A DNA stretch of 64,000 nt from Microbacterium lushaniae (GTDB lineage Bacteria > Actinomycetota > Actinomycetes > Actinomycetales > Microbacteriaceae): NCBI RefSeq assembly GCF_008727775.1, contig NZ_CP044232.1, forward strand, positions 1,178,001 to 1,242,000, in the 5' to 3' direction. The translations under genes were made by a program, and so were the position numbers. Positions 48,531 through 55,932 of the stretch are shown here, piece by piece. The notes under the pieces were generated by a model. That model saw only the letters and a program-made list of their open reading frames with translations, was not told the origin of the DNA and did not search any database. Position 1 is the stretch's first letter. Each line of letters begins with the position of its first letter.

Positions 48531-49028
48531 ATGGCATCCGAACGACAGGCACGAGTCGCCGACCGCATCCGCGTGGTCCTCGCGGAGCGGCTCGAGAAGG
48601 GGCTGCGCGACCCGCGCCTCGGGTTCGTCACCATCACCGACGTCAAGGTGACCGGCGACCTGCAGCACGCCTCGGTGTTCTACACCGTCATGGGCGATGA
48701 GGCCCTGCGCGCCGACACGGCAGCCGCCCTGAAGTCCGCGACCGGGATGCTGCGCTCCGAGGTGGGAAAGCACCTGAACACCCGGCTGACACCGTCGCTG
48801 GAGTTCTTCCTCGATGCGATCCCCGAGAACGCCGACCACATCGCCGCGCTCCTGCGCGAGGCCCGCGAGCGCGACGAGGCCGTCGCAGCCCTCGCCGCCG
48901 CCGGCACCTACGCCGGCGACGCCGACCCCTACCTCAAGCCCAAAGACCAGGTGGCAGCGGAGTCGGATGACGACGATGACGCCGCCGAGGACGAGGTCCC
49001 GGCCGAGGACGACGTTCCCCGGTCCTGA
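48531..49028 (+). CDS. rbfA: Ribosome-binding factor A
   Basis: 30S maturation factor needed for 16S rRNA 5' end processing and cold adaptation. The product is 165 residues: the KH-like core (QARVADRIRVVLAERLEKGLRDPRLGFVTITDVKVTGDL) and a long acidic tail (SDDDDDAAEDEVPAEDDVP) common in actinobacterial RbfA. The ATG at 48531 follows GAGAGAGTAGAGAC. Separated from infB by terminator and palindrome, so independently transcribed. Confidence 0.95.
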   Translation: MASERQARVADRIRVVLAERLEKGLRDPRLGFVTITDVKVTGDLQHASVFYTVMGDEALRADTAAALKSATGMLRSEVGKHLNTRLTPSLEFFLDAIPENADHIAALLREARERDEAVAALAAAGTYAGDADPYLKPKDQVAAESDDDDDAAEDEVPAEDDVPRS

Positions 49029-49049
49029 TCCGGGGCGCGACCGCCGTCG

Positions 49050-49916
49050 TCACCGGGGGAGGCGAAGCAGTTCCTCGGATGCCTCGGCCAGGCCGTCGGC
49101 GATGAGCGAGTCGATCGCACGGTCGCGCTGCGCGGGGTCGGGCCACTGGGCGATGACCTCCGCCAGCGCCACCGGGCGTGGCGCGGCGTCGCGGAGCGTC
49201 CGCAGGACGGCGCCCCGGGCATGCCGGTCGCTGCCCTCGTAGCGAGCCTGCCGGCGCCTGCGGTCCTCCGTCACGGGGTAGCCCGCCGCGCGCCAGGCGC
49301 AGGCGGACGCGAGCGGACAGGCGTCGCATCGCGGCGCGCGCGCGGTGCACACCGTCGCCCCCAGCTCCATGGCCGCGGCGTTGACGACGGTGGAGGTCGC
49401 GACGTCCGCGGGGAGCAGCGCCTCCATCGCATCGAGGTCCCGGCGGGAGGGCGGGCCGGACTGGGCGCGTCCTTCGACGGCGCGGGCGAGCACGCGACGC
49501 GTGTTGGTGTCGACGACGGGATGCCGGTCGCCGTACGCGAAGACCGCCACGGCGCGGGCGGTGTAGTCGCCGATGCCGGTGAGCGACAGGAGGGTCTCCA
49601 CGTCTCGCGGCACCACGCCGTCGTGGCGGTCGCGGATCTCCACGGCGGCGCGATGCAGCCACAGCGCACGCCGGGGGTAGCCCAGGTTCGCCCATTGGCG
49701 CACGGCCTCGGCCGGAGCATCCGCTGCCAGATCCGCCGGTGCCGGCCACCGCGACAGCCACGCCTGCAGGTGGGGGATGACGCGTGCGACGGGGGTCTGC
49801 TGCAGCATGAATTCGCTCACGAGCGTCCCCCACGCGCCGAAGCCGGGCCGTCGCCACGGCAGATCCCGCGCGGCGGTGGCGTACCAGGCGGCGAGCGGGG
49901 TGGCGAGGTCCTGCAC
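49050..49916 (-). CDS. mutY: A/G-specific adenine glycosylase
   Basis: Removes adenine mispaired with 8-oxoguanine. The product is 288 residues. EFMLQQTPVARV carries the catalytic Glu, LTGIGDYTARAVAVFAYG the helix-hairpin-helix, VDTNTRRVLARA the catalytic Asp. Four cysteines (CTARAPRCDACPLASAC) bind a 4Fe-4S cluster. The NUDIX-like C-terminal domain of E. coli MutY is absent or strongly reduced, as in many actinobacteria. The GTG at 49916 follows TAGGCT by 6 nt, a leaderless start. Convergent with rbfA. Confidence 0.93.
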   Translation of the reverse strand: MQDLATPLAAWYATAARDLPWRRPGFGAWGTLVSEFMLQQTPVARVIPHLQAWLSRWPAPADLAADAPAEAVRQWANLGYPRRALWLHRAAVEIRDRHDGVVPRDVETLLSLTGIGDYTARAVAVFAYGDRHPVVDTNTRRVLARAVEGRAQSGPPSRRDLDAMEALLPADVATSTVVNAAAMELGATVCTARAPRCDACPLASACAWRAAGYPVTEDRRRRQARYEGSDRHARGAVLRTLRDAAPRPVALAEVIAQWPDPAQRDRAIDSLIADGLAEASEELLRLPR

Positions 49917-49987
49917 CCGATCAGCCTAGGTGCCGCCGCCGCCCGCAGGCGGCACGGCCGGCCGTGCCGGGCACGTACGCTGGATGG

Positions 49988-50662
49988 GTGCGGCTTCCCA
50001 CCACCCCGGCCACGACCCTCCTGCGCGGACTCCGCGACGAGGTGCGCCGGCATTACCGCGCCGGCCGCGTGATCGTGGCCGTGGACGGCGTGGACGGCGC
50101 CGGCAAGACGGTCTTCGCCGACCGTCTCGCGGAGGTGTTCGCGGAGCAGGGCGGGGCGGTCTTCCGCGCCTCGATCGACGGGTTCCACCGTCCGCGCGCC
50201 GAGCGGTACGCTCGCGGGCGCACCTCCCCGGAGGGGTACTACCGGGATTCCTTCGACTACGCCACGTTCCGACGCGTTCTGATCGACCCCTTCCGCACCG
50301 GCGGGAGCGCCGGCTTCCAGCTCGCGGCGCACGACGTCGCGCGGGATGCTCCGGTGGCGTCGGAGTGGGTCACCGCTCCGCGTGACGCGGTGCTCATCGT
50401 CGACGGCGTGTTCCTGCACCGGCCGGAGCTGCGCGGCCTGTGGGACTGGTCGGTGTGGCTGGAGGTGCCCTTCGACGTCTCCTACGCGCGGATGGCGGTG
50501 CGCGACGGCAGCGATCCCGATCCGGACGCTCCCACCAACGCGCGCTACCGGCAGGGTCAGGAGCTGTACCTGCGGGAGGCCGATCCTCGCCGGGCGGCGT
50601 CCGCCATCGTGGACAACTCCGATCTCGCCGCCCCAGTGCGTGTCTTCGGAGACTTCTGCTGA
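49988..50662 (+). CDS. Uridine kinase-like P-loop protein
   Basis: The product is 224 residues. P-loop GVDGAGKTVFADRLAEVF at about residues 34-50, then FRASIDGFHRPRAERYARG, a signature of the uridine kinase-like family often seen in actinobacteria. The C-terminal half has VLIVDGVFLHRPELRGLWDWSVWLEVP. It probably phosphorylates a nucleoside or related alcohol; true uridine kinase activity is not assured. The GTG at 49988 is 6 nt after TACGCT. Its stop shares one base with the truB start. Confidence 0.78.
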   Translation: MRLPTTPATTLLRGLRDEVRRHYRAGRVIVAVDGVDGAGKTVFADRLAEVFAEQGGAVFRASIDGFHRPRAERYARGRTSPEGYYRDSFDYATFRRVLIDPFRTGGSAGFQLAAHDVARDAPVASEWVTAPRDAVLIVDGVFLHRPELRGLWDWSVWLEVPFDVSYARMAVRDGSDPDPDAPTNARYRQGQELYLREADPRRAASAIVDNSDLAAPVRVFGDFC

Positions 50663-51561
50663 TGGTCGCCAGCGGCATCCTGCTCGTCGACAAGCCCGGG
50701 GGCATGACCAGTCACGACGTCGTCGCCCGCGCCCGCCGGGCGCTGGGTACGCGGAAGATCGGCCACGCCGGCACGCTCGATCCCATGGCGACGGGCCTGC
50801 TCGTCCTGGGCGTGGAAGGCGCGACCCGGCTGCTCACCTTCCTGGTGGGGGCCGACAAGACCTACACCGCGACGATCCGTCTGGGGGAGAGCACCGACAG
50901 CGATGACGCCGATGGACTCACCACCTCCCGCGCGGATGCGGCGGCCCTCGCCGCGGTCGAGGACGCGGCGGTCGCCCGCGGGGTGGCGGCGCTGACCGGT
51001 GTCATCGCCCAAGTGCCCAGCCGCGTGTCCGCGATCAAGGTCGCCGGCCGTCGCGCGTACGACCTCGCCCGTGAGGGCGTCGAGGTGGAACTGGCCGCCC
51101 GGCAGGTGCGGGTGTCGCGGTTCGACGTGCTCGCCACGCGCCGCCTGGACGATCACGTCGACCTGGAGGTGAGCGTGGACTGCTCCAGCGGCACCTACAT
51201 CCGCGCCCTCGCCCGCGACCTCGGCACCGCGCTCGGTGTCGGCGGGCACCTCACCGCCCTCCGGCGCGAGCGCGTGGGGCCGTTCGGCGTGGAGGACGCG
51301 ACCGGGCTGGACGCGCTCACCCCCGAGCGGATGCTGTCGCCGGCCGCCGCGGCGACCGCGGTGCTGGGCGCCGTGCCGGTCACGGCGGAGGAGGCGCGCG
51401 ACCTGCGGCACGGCAAGCGGCTCCCCGGCGCTGCCGATCGGATCCCCGGGGGGATCCGCGCCGCGGCGATCGATCCGGACGGCGCCCTCGTGGGCATCGT
51501 CGAGCCGCGCGGCACCGACCTGAAGAGCGCCATGAACATGCCCGAGGAGAAGCGTCCATGA
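50662..51561 (+). CDS. truB: tRNA pseudouridine-55 synthase
   Basis: Makes pseudouridine 55 in the T-loop of tRNA. The product is 299 residues. It begins VASGILLVDKPGGMTSHDVVARARR; the catalytic aspartate is in GHAGTLDPMATGLLVLG; KTYTATIRLG and SSGTYIRALARDLG follow; a short PUA-like end is present. Start ATG 50662 overlaps the upstream stop (TGATG), and its own stop overlaps the next start (ATGA), so three genes are translationally linked. Confidence 0.95.
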   Translation: MVASGILLVDKPGGMTSHDVVARARRALGTRKIGHAGTLDPMATGLLVLGVEGATRLLTFLVGADKTYTATIRLGESTDSDDADGLTTSRADAAALAAVEDAAVARGVAALTGVIAQVPSRVSAIKVAGRRAYDLAREGVEVELAARQVRVSRFDVLATRRLDDHVDLEVSVDCSSGTYIRALARDLGTALGVGGHLTALRRERVGPFGVEDATGLDALTPERMLSPAAAATAVLGAVPVTAEEARDLRHGKRLPGAADRIPGGIRAAAIDPDGALVGIVEPRGTDLKSAMNMPEEKRP

Positions 51562-51926
51562 TCCTGTGGTTCACCATCGCACAGGTGGCCGTCGCCGGCG
51601 TGGCCGGCGTCGTGGCGATCGTGGCGGGCCTCGCCGGCCGCCGGCCCGGCGACGTGACCGTGGGCGGGCTGGCGCTGATCGAGGTGCTCCTGCTCGCCCA
51701 GATCGTCACGGCGGTCATCGCGCCCCTCGCCGGCAACCCGCCCACGGGGAGCCTCCTGGAGTTCTGGGTGTACCTGGTCTCGGCGGCCCTGCTGCCCCCG
51801 GTCGGGGTGGCATGGGCGCTGGTCGAGCGCAGCCGCTGGAGCACCGTCATCATGGGCGTCGCAGCCCTCGCGGTGGCCGTCATGGTGTGGCGCATGCACG
51901 TCATCTGGACCGTCCAGGTCGCGTGA
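51558..51926 (+). CDS. Small membrane protein
   Basis: The product is 122 residues with four hydrophobic segments (LWFTIAQVAVAGVAGVVAIVAG; LIEVLLLAQIVTAVIAPLAG; VYLVSAALLPPVGVAWALVE; STVIMGVAALAVAVMVW). Function unknown. The stop/start overlap with truB gives coupled translation. Small proteins of this type recur between truB and ribF in actinobacteria. Confidence 0.72.
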   Translation: MILWFTIAQVAVAGVAGVVAIVAGLAGRRPGDVTVGGLALIEVLLLAQIVTAVIAPLAGNPPTGSLLEFWVYLVSAALLPPVGVAWALVERSRWSTVIMGVAALAVAVMVWRMHVIWTVQVA

Positions 51927-51969
51927 GCGGGGGAGCCCGGGGCTTGGTCGCGCCTAGGATTGAGGGGTC

Positions 51970-52419
51970 ATGGCAACCCGAACTCCCCGCCGGATGACCG
52001 GCATCGGCCGCGTCCTGGTCATCGTCTACCTCATCATGGCCCTCGCCGCCACCGGACGCTCCTTCGTGCAGATCGTGAGCGAGTTCGACCAGGCGCCCCT
52101 GGCCTACACGCTGTCGGCGGTGAGCGCGCTCGTCTACATCCTCGCCACGCTCGCCCTCGTGTTCGCGGGGCGCCGCACGTGGTACGTCGTGGCATGGGTC
52201 GCGATCGCCTTCGAGCTGGTCGGCGTGCTCGTGGTGGGCACCCTCAGCATCGTGCTCCCCGAGCTGTTCCAGCATCCGACTGTGTGGTCGCTGTTCGGAA
52301 ACGGCTACCTCTTCATCCCGCTGGTGCTGCCCTTCCTCGGGCTGTGGTGGCTCGCCGCCCACCGCGGCCACGCCGGCCGCGCCGAGCCCGCGCCCCAGAC
52401 GGCGGGGGCGGCCTCGTGA
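51970..52419 (+). CDS. Small membrane protein
   Basis: The product is 149 residues with four hydrophobic segments (VIVYLIMALAATGRSFVQIV, TLSAVSALVYILATLALVFAG, YVVAWVAIAFELVGVLVVG, PLVLPFLGLWWLAAH). Function unknown. The start at 51970 is 9 nt after TAGGAT, so a new promoter may drive it and ribF. The GTGA overlap with ribF (52416-52419) couples their translation. Confidence 0.75.
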   Translation: MATRTPRRMTGIGRVLVIVYLIMALAATGRSFVQIVSEFDQAPLAYTLSAVSALVYILATLALVFAGRRTWYVVAWVAIAFELVGVLVVGTLSIVLPELFQHPTVWSLFGNGYLFIPLVLPFLGLWWLAAHRGHAGRAEPAPQTAGAAS

Positions 52420-53396
52420 TCGTCTTCCGCGACCCCGCCGAGATCCCGCCCGGATTCGGGCCCTCGGTCGTGGCGATCGGCAAGTTCGACGGCGTGCACA
52501 CGGGCCATCGCGCCGTGATCGACCGCGCGCGCGTGGATGCCGCCAGCGGGGCGCGCGTGGTGGCGGTGACCTTCGATCGCAACCCGCTGCGTCTGCTGCG
52601 ACCCGAGCTGAGCCCGCCCGAGCTCATCGGCGTGCACCAGAAGCTGAGCCTGCTCGAGCGCGCGGGCGTGGATGCGACGCTGCTGCTGACCTTCGACGAG
52701 GCCCTGGCGAGCCTGACGGCGGAGGAGTTCGTCCGTCACGTGCTGGTGCAGGCGCTGGGGGTGCGCACCGTTCTGGTGGGCCAGGACTTCCGCTTCGGCA
52801 GAGGAGGTGCGGGAGACCCCGCGCTGCTGCGCGCGATGGGGGCCGAATACGGCTTCGTCGTCGACGTCGTCGACGACGTGCGCGCGATCGACGACGACCG
52901 CCGGGTGTCGTCGACCTGGATCCGCGAGCTGCTCGCCGAGGGCGATGTGGCGCGCGCCGCCAAGCTCCTCGGACGCGCTCCGTCGGTGTGGGGAGAAGTC
53001 GTGCACGGCCTCAAGCGCGGCCGCGAGCTGGGCTTTCCCACCGCCAATCTGTCACCGCGACTGGAGGGCTTCGTCCCCGCCGACGGTGTGTACGCCGGGT
53101 GGCTCATCGACCAGCGCTCCGAAGACGGCCTGCGCCCGGGGACCCGCTACGCCGCCGCCATCAGCGTGGGACTGAATCCCACGTTCGACGACGTGCCAGT
53201 GCGTCAGGTCGAGGCCTACGTCCTGGACGAGACGGACCTCGACCTGTACGGCCATCTGGTGGAGGTGCGCTTCGTCACGCGCATCCGGGGGATGGTCGCC
53301 TTCGACGGCATCGAGGCGCTCAAAGTGCAGATGACCGACGACGTCGCGCGCGTGCGCGCCGTGCTGTCCGAGCCCCAGGAGCGCGGAGCTCAGTAG
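52416..53396 (+). CDS. ribF: Bifunctional riboflavin kinase/FAD synthetase
   Basis: Converts riboflavin to FMN and FMN to FAD. The product is 326 residues. The N-terminal adenylyltransferase shows VVAIGKFDGVHTGHRAVI and FRFGRGGAGD; the C-terminal flavokinase shows GRELGFPTANL and KRGRELG. The start is GTG 52416 in the stop of the upstream gene. The 3' end overlaps the convergent deoC by 7 bp. Confidence 0.95.
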   Translation: MIVFRDPAEIPPGFGPSVVAIGKFDGVHTGHRAVIDRARVDAASGARVVAVTFDRNPLRLLRPELSPPELIGVHQKLSLLERAGVDATLLLTFDEALASLTAEEFVRHVLVQALGVRTVLVGQDFRFGRGGAGDPALLRAMGAEYGFVVDVVDDVRAIDDDRRVSSTWIRELLAEGDVARAAKLLGRAPSVWGEVVHGLKRGRELGFPTANLSPRLEGFVPADGVYAGWLIDQRSEDGLRPGTRYAAAISVGLNPTFDDVPVRQVEAYVLDETDLDLYGHLVEVRFVTRIRGMVAFDGIEALKVQMTDDVARVRAVLSEPQERGAQ

Positions 53397-54106
53397 GACG
53401 AGTCATCCCGCGCGCCGGTGGGGCCCGCGCCGCCGCCGATGGCGCGCAGCTCGCCCAGGATGGTCGCACTGGCGCTCGTGCCCAGGCGCGTCGCTCCCGC
53501 ATCCAGCATCGCCAGCGCCGTCTCCAGTCCGCGCACGCCGCCGGAGGCCTTCACCTGCACCCGGGGGCCGACGTTCGCGCGCATGAGGCGCACGTGCTCG
53601 ACCGTCGCGCCGCCGCCGCCGAATCCGGTCGAGGTCTTCACGAAGGCGGCCCCGCCCGCCTCGGTCAGGCGGCTGCCACGGGCGATCTGTTCGTCGTCGA
53701 GGTAGGAGGTCTCCAGGATCACCTTCGCGATGCGGCCGTGTGCGGCATCCACGACGGCTCGGATGTCGTCGACGACGGCGTCGTCGAACCCCGACCGGAG
53801 GAACCCGATGTTGACGACCATGTCGACCTCGCTCGCTCCGTCGGCGAGGGCCTGGGTCACCTCGGCCACCTTCGCGACGGTCGAGGTGGTGCCGTGCGGG
53901 AAGCCGATCACGGTGCCCACGGCCACGCCCGTCCCCTCGAGCCGGCGGACGGCGTGGGCGATGTCGGACGGACGCACGCACACGCTGAACACGCCCCACT
54001 GCGCCGCGATGTCCAGTTCGGCGTCGACCTGCGGACGGGTCATCTCGGGCTTGAGGATGGCGTGGTCGATGGTCGCGGCGAGGTCGCGTTCGCTGATGGC
54101 GGGCAT
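53390..54106 (-). CDS. deoC: Deoxyribose-phosphate aldolase
   Basis: Cleaves 2-deoxyribose 5-phosphate to glyceraldehyde 3-phosphate and acetaldehyde. The product is 238 residues. LAATIDHAILKPEMT opens the barrel; VIGFPHGTT and the Schiff-base lysine in AAFVKTSTGFGGGGAT follow; VKASGGVRGLETAL supplies the second lysine. The ATG at 54106 follows TAGGCT by 6 nt on the minus strand. It lies between ribF and the MFS exporter. Confidence 0.95.
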   Translation of the reverse strand: MPAISERDLAATIDHAILKPEMTRPQVDAELDIAAQWGVFSVCVRPSDIAHAVRRLEGTGVAVGTVIGFPHGTTSTVAKVAEVTQALADGASEVDMVVNIGFLRSGFDDAVVDDIRAVVDAAHGRIAKVILETSYLDDEQIARGSRLTEAGGAAFVKTSTGFGGGGATVEHVRLMRANVGPRVQVKASGGVRGLETALAMLDAGATRLGTSASATILGELRAIGGGAGPTGARDDSSY

Positions 54107-54115
54107 GCCCCCAGC

Positions 54116-55501
54116 CTAGGCGGACGTGCGGTCCGGCGACGGGGCGGGGGCGCGGTCGCGGATGCCGAGGAACGACACGATCCCGCCGGCTGCCAGCAGC
54201 ACCGCGGTGACCACCGCCGCACGGTGGAAGCCGGGCAGATCCAGCGCGCCGCCCACGATCGTGGCGAGGAGGGCGATCACGATGAGCCCCGCCACCCGCG
54301 CGACGGCGTTGTTGACGGCGGAGGCGATGCCCGAGCGGCTCTCCTCGATGGAGCCGAGGATCGTCGAGGTCAGGGGCGCGACGGTGAGGGTGAGCCCGAC
54401 GCCGAACACCAGCACGCTGGGCAGCACCTGCCACCAGTACGAGAAGTCCTCCGACACCGTCAGCAGCAGCAGGACGCCCGCGGCCATGACCAGCGGGCCC
54501 GCCGTCATGAAGACCCGTGATCCCCACCGCCCCGCGAGGGCTCCCACGCGCGAGCTGAACAGGATCATCAGGATCGTGACGGGGAGGGTGGCCAGGCCCG
54601 CGAGGGTGGCCGGCAGTCCCGCACCCTGCTGCAGGTAGACCCCCATGACGAACCCGTTGAGCGACAGCGCGGCGTAGACGAAGGCGGTCGCGAGGTTGCC
54701 GGTCCAGAAGTTGCGCACGCGGAAGAGGCTCAGCGGCATCATCGGCTGCCGCGCGAACCGCTGGCGCACCAGGAACGCCGTGAAGGACGCGATCCCGAGC
54801 GTGAGCGATCCCCAGATCGCCGGCGACCCCCATCCGAGGGTGGACTGCTCGATGAGGGCGAACACGCCCGCCCCCAGCCCCACGGCACACAGCGCGGCGC
54901 CGAGCAGGTCGACCGTCGCGCCGGGCCGGCGCTGGTCCCGGTGTCCGAGGCGCACGATCAGCCACAGCGTGATCGCCAGGGGCAGGACGTTGATCAGGAA
55001 CGCCAGCCGCCACGACGCGAAGTCCACGAAGAGGCCGCCCAGGACCGGGCCGGCGATCATGGCGGCGGTGGTCGCCGCCGTCCAGATCCCGATCGCCCGT
55101 GCCTGCGCGGCATCCCGGAAGTTGGCGGTGATGAGCGCGAGGGAGCTGGGCACCAGCAGCGCCCCGGCCACGCCCTGCAGGGCCCGCGCCACGATGAGGA
55201 ACTCCGGTGTCGGAGCCGCCGCGATCGCGACCGAGGTCACCCCGAACCCGATGAGCCCGATGGTGAGGACCCGCAGGCGTCCGAGCACGTCGCTGAGGGA
55301 GCCGGCCACCAGGATGAGCGCGCCCAGGGTGATGAGGTAGGCGTCGACCACCCACTGCTGGGTGGTGAGGCCGCCGCCGAGCTCCTCCTGGATCGCGGGG
55401 AGTGCGACGGTGACGACCGTGCCGTCCAGGAACGACACGAACGAACCGAGGATCGCGATCCACAGGACCAGCCGCTGGTCGCGCGTCATGGGCTCCGCCA
55501 T
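54116..55501 (-). CDS. MFS multidrug exporter (DHA2, EmrB/QacA type)
   Basis: The product is 461 residues with 13-14 hydrophobic helices. It shows SFLDGTVVTVALPAIQEELGG, the motif A segment SLSDVLGRLRVLTIG and the motif C-like GPVLGGLFVD of drug:H+ antiporters. Substrate unknown. The ATG at 55501 is 7 nt after TAGGGT (leaderless); 50 further in-frame codons upstream are ignored because they read through that promoter. deoC follows 9 bp beyond its stop but has its own -10. Confidence 0.88.
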   Translation of the reverse strand: MAEPMTRDQRLVLWIAILGSFVSFLDGTVVTVALPAIQEELGGGLTTQQWVVDAYLITLGALILVAGSLSDVLGRLRVLTIGLIGFGVTSVAIAAAPTPEFLIVARALQGVAGALLVPSSLALITANFRDAAQARAIGIWTAATTAAMIAGPVLGGLFVDFASWRLAFLINVLPLAITLWLIVRLGHRDQRRPGATVDLLGAALCAVGLGAGVFALIEQSTLGWGSPAIWGSLTLGIASFTAFLVRQRFARQPMMPLSLFRVRNFWTGNLATAFVYAALSLNGFVMGVYLQQGAGLPATLAGLATLPVTILMILFSSRVGALAGRWGSRVFMTAGPLVMAAGVLLLLTVSEDFSYWWQVLPSVLVFGVGLTLTVAPLTSTILGSIEESRSGIASAVNNAVARVAGLIVIALLATIVGGALDLPGFHRAAVVTAVLLAAGGIVSFLGIRDRAPAPSPDRTSA

Positions 55502-55576
55502 GGGCACCACCCTAGGCCTCGGCATCCTCCCGCGGGCGGTGCTGCCGACGGCGGTGGGGGAGCGTCCGGGTGCGAT

Positions 55577-55744
55577 GTGCAGGACGCGTGCGACGCGCCC
55601 GCCGGGCGCCGCGACCTCGGGGACGCCGAGTACGTGCGCGGTGAGACGCACGCCCTCCGCGACGGCCTGTGGGTGGCGACCGGTTGGCTCAACATCGCCC
55701 CCGACGGGTACTCCGAAGACATCCTCGACACAGTCGGCGGGTGA
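55577..55744 (+). CDS. Possible 55-residue acidic protein
   Basis: The GTG-initiated frame encodes VQDACDAPAGRRDL and later WVATGWLNIAPDGY. Third codon positions are almost all G or C in this frame, unlike the other frames, and the stop is followed by the helicase leader. No family recognised. The start is uncertain: there is no clear ribosome site, only GGGGGA 16 bp upstream. It is divergent from the MFS gene. Confidence 0.45.
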   Translation: MQDACDAPAGRRDLGDAEYVRGETHALRDGLWVATGWLNIAPDGYSEDILDTVGG

Positions 55745-55760
55745 GGCGCCCCCGAGGCGC

Positions 55761-55812
55761 TAGACTGGTTGGCGGAATCCCCTCCTCCGCCGACGCAGTT
55801 CGCTGAGCGAAC
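55761..55812 (+). promoter_or_regulatory. Promoter and structured leader of the helicase gene
   Basis: TAGACT (55761-55766) predicts a transcript start near 55773, some 160 nt before the helicase ATG. The leader opens with two perfect small hairpins, GGCGGA...TCCGCC (55771-55791) and GTTCGC-TGA-GCGAAC (55798-55812). The remaining ~120 nt hold no gene that I can see, and an AGGAGGA site precedes the ATG. Confidence 0.4.
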
Positions 55813-55932
55813 GCCTCCGACCGGCTGAGGGGCCGCCCCGCGGGAGTCACGGTTCACGCCGCCCCCCGGGATCGCACACCGACCGGATCTGTCGTCGTCG
55901 ACGCCGAACCGGATGACACGCTCAGGAGGAGC

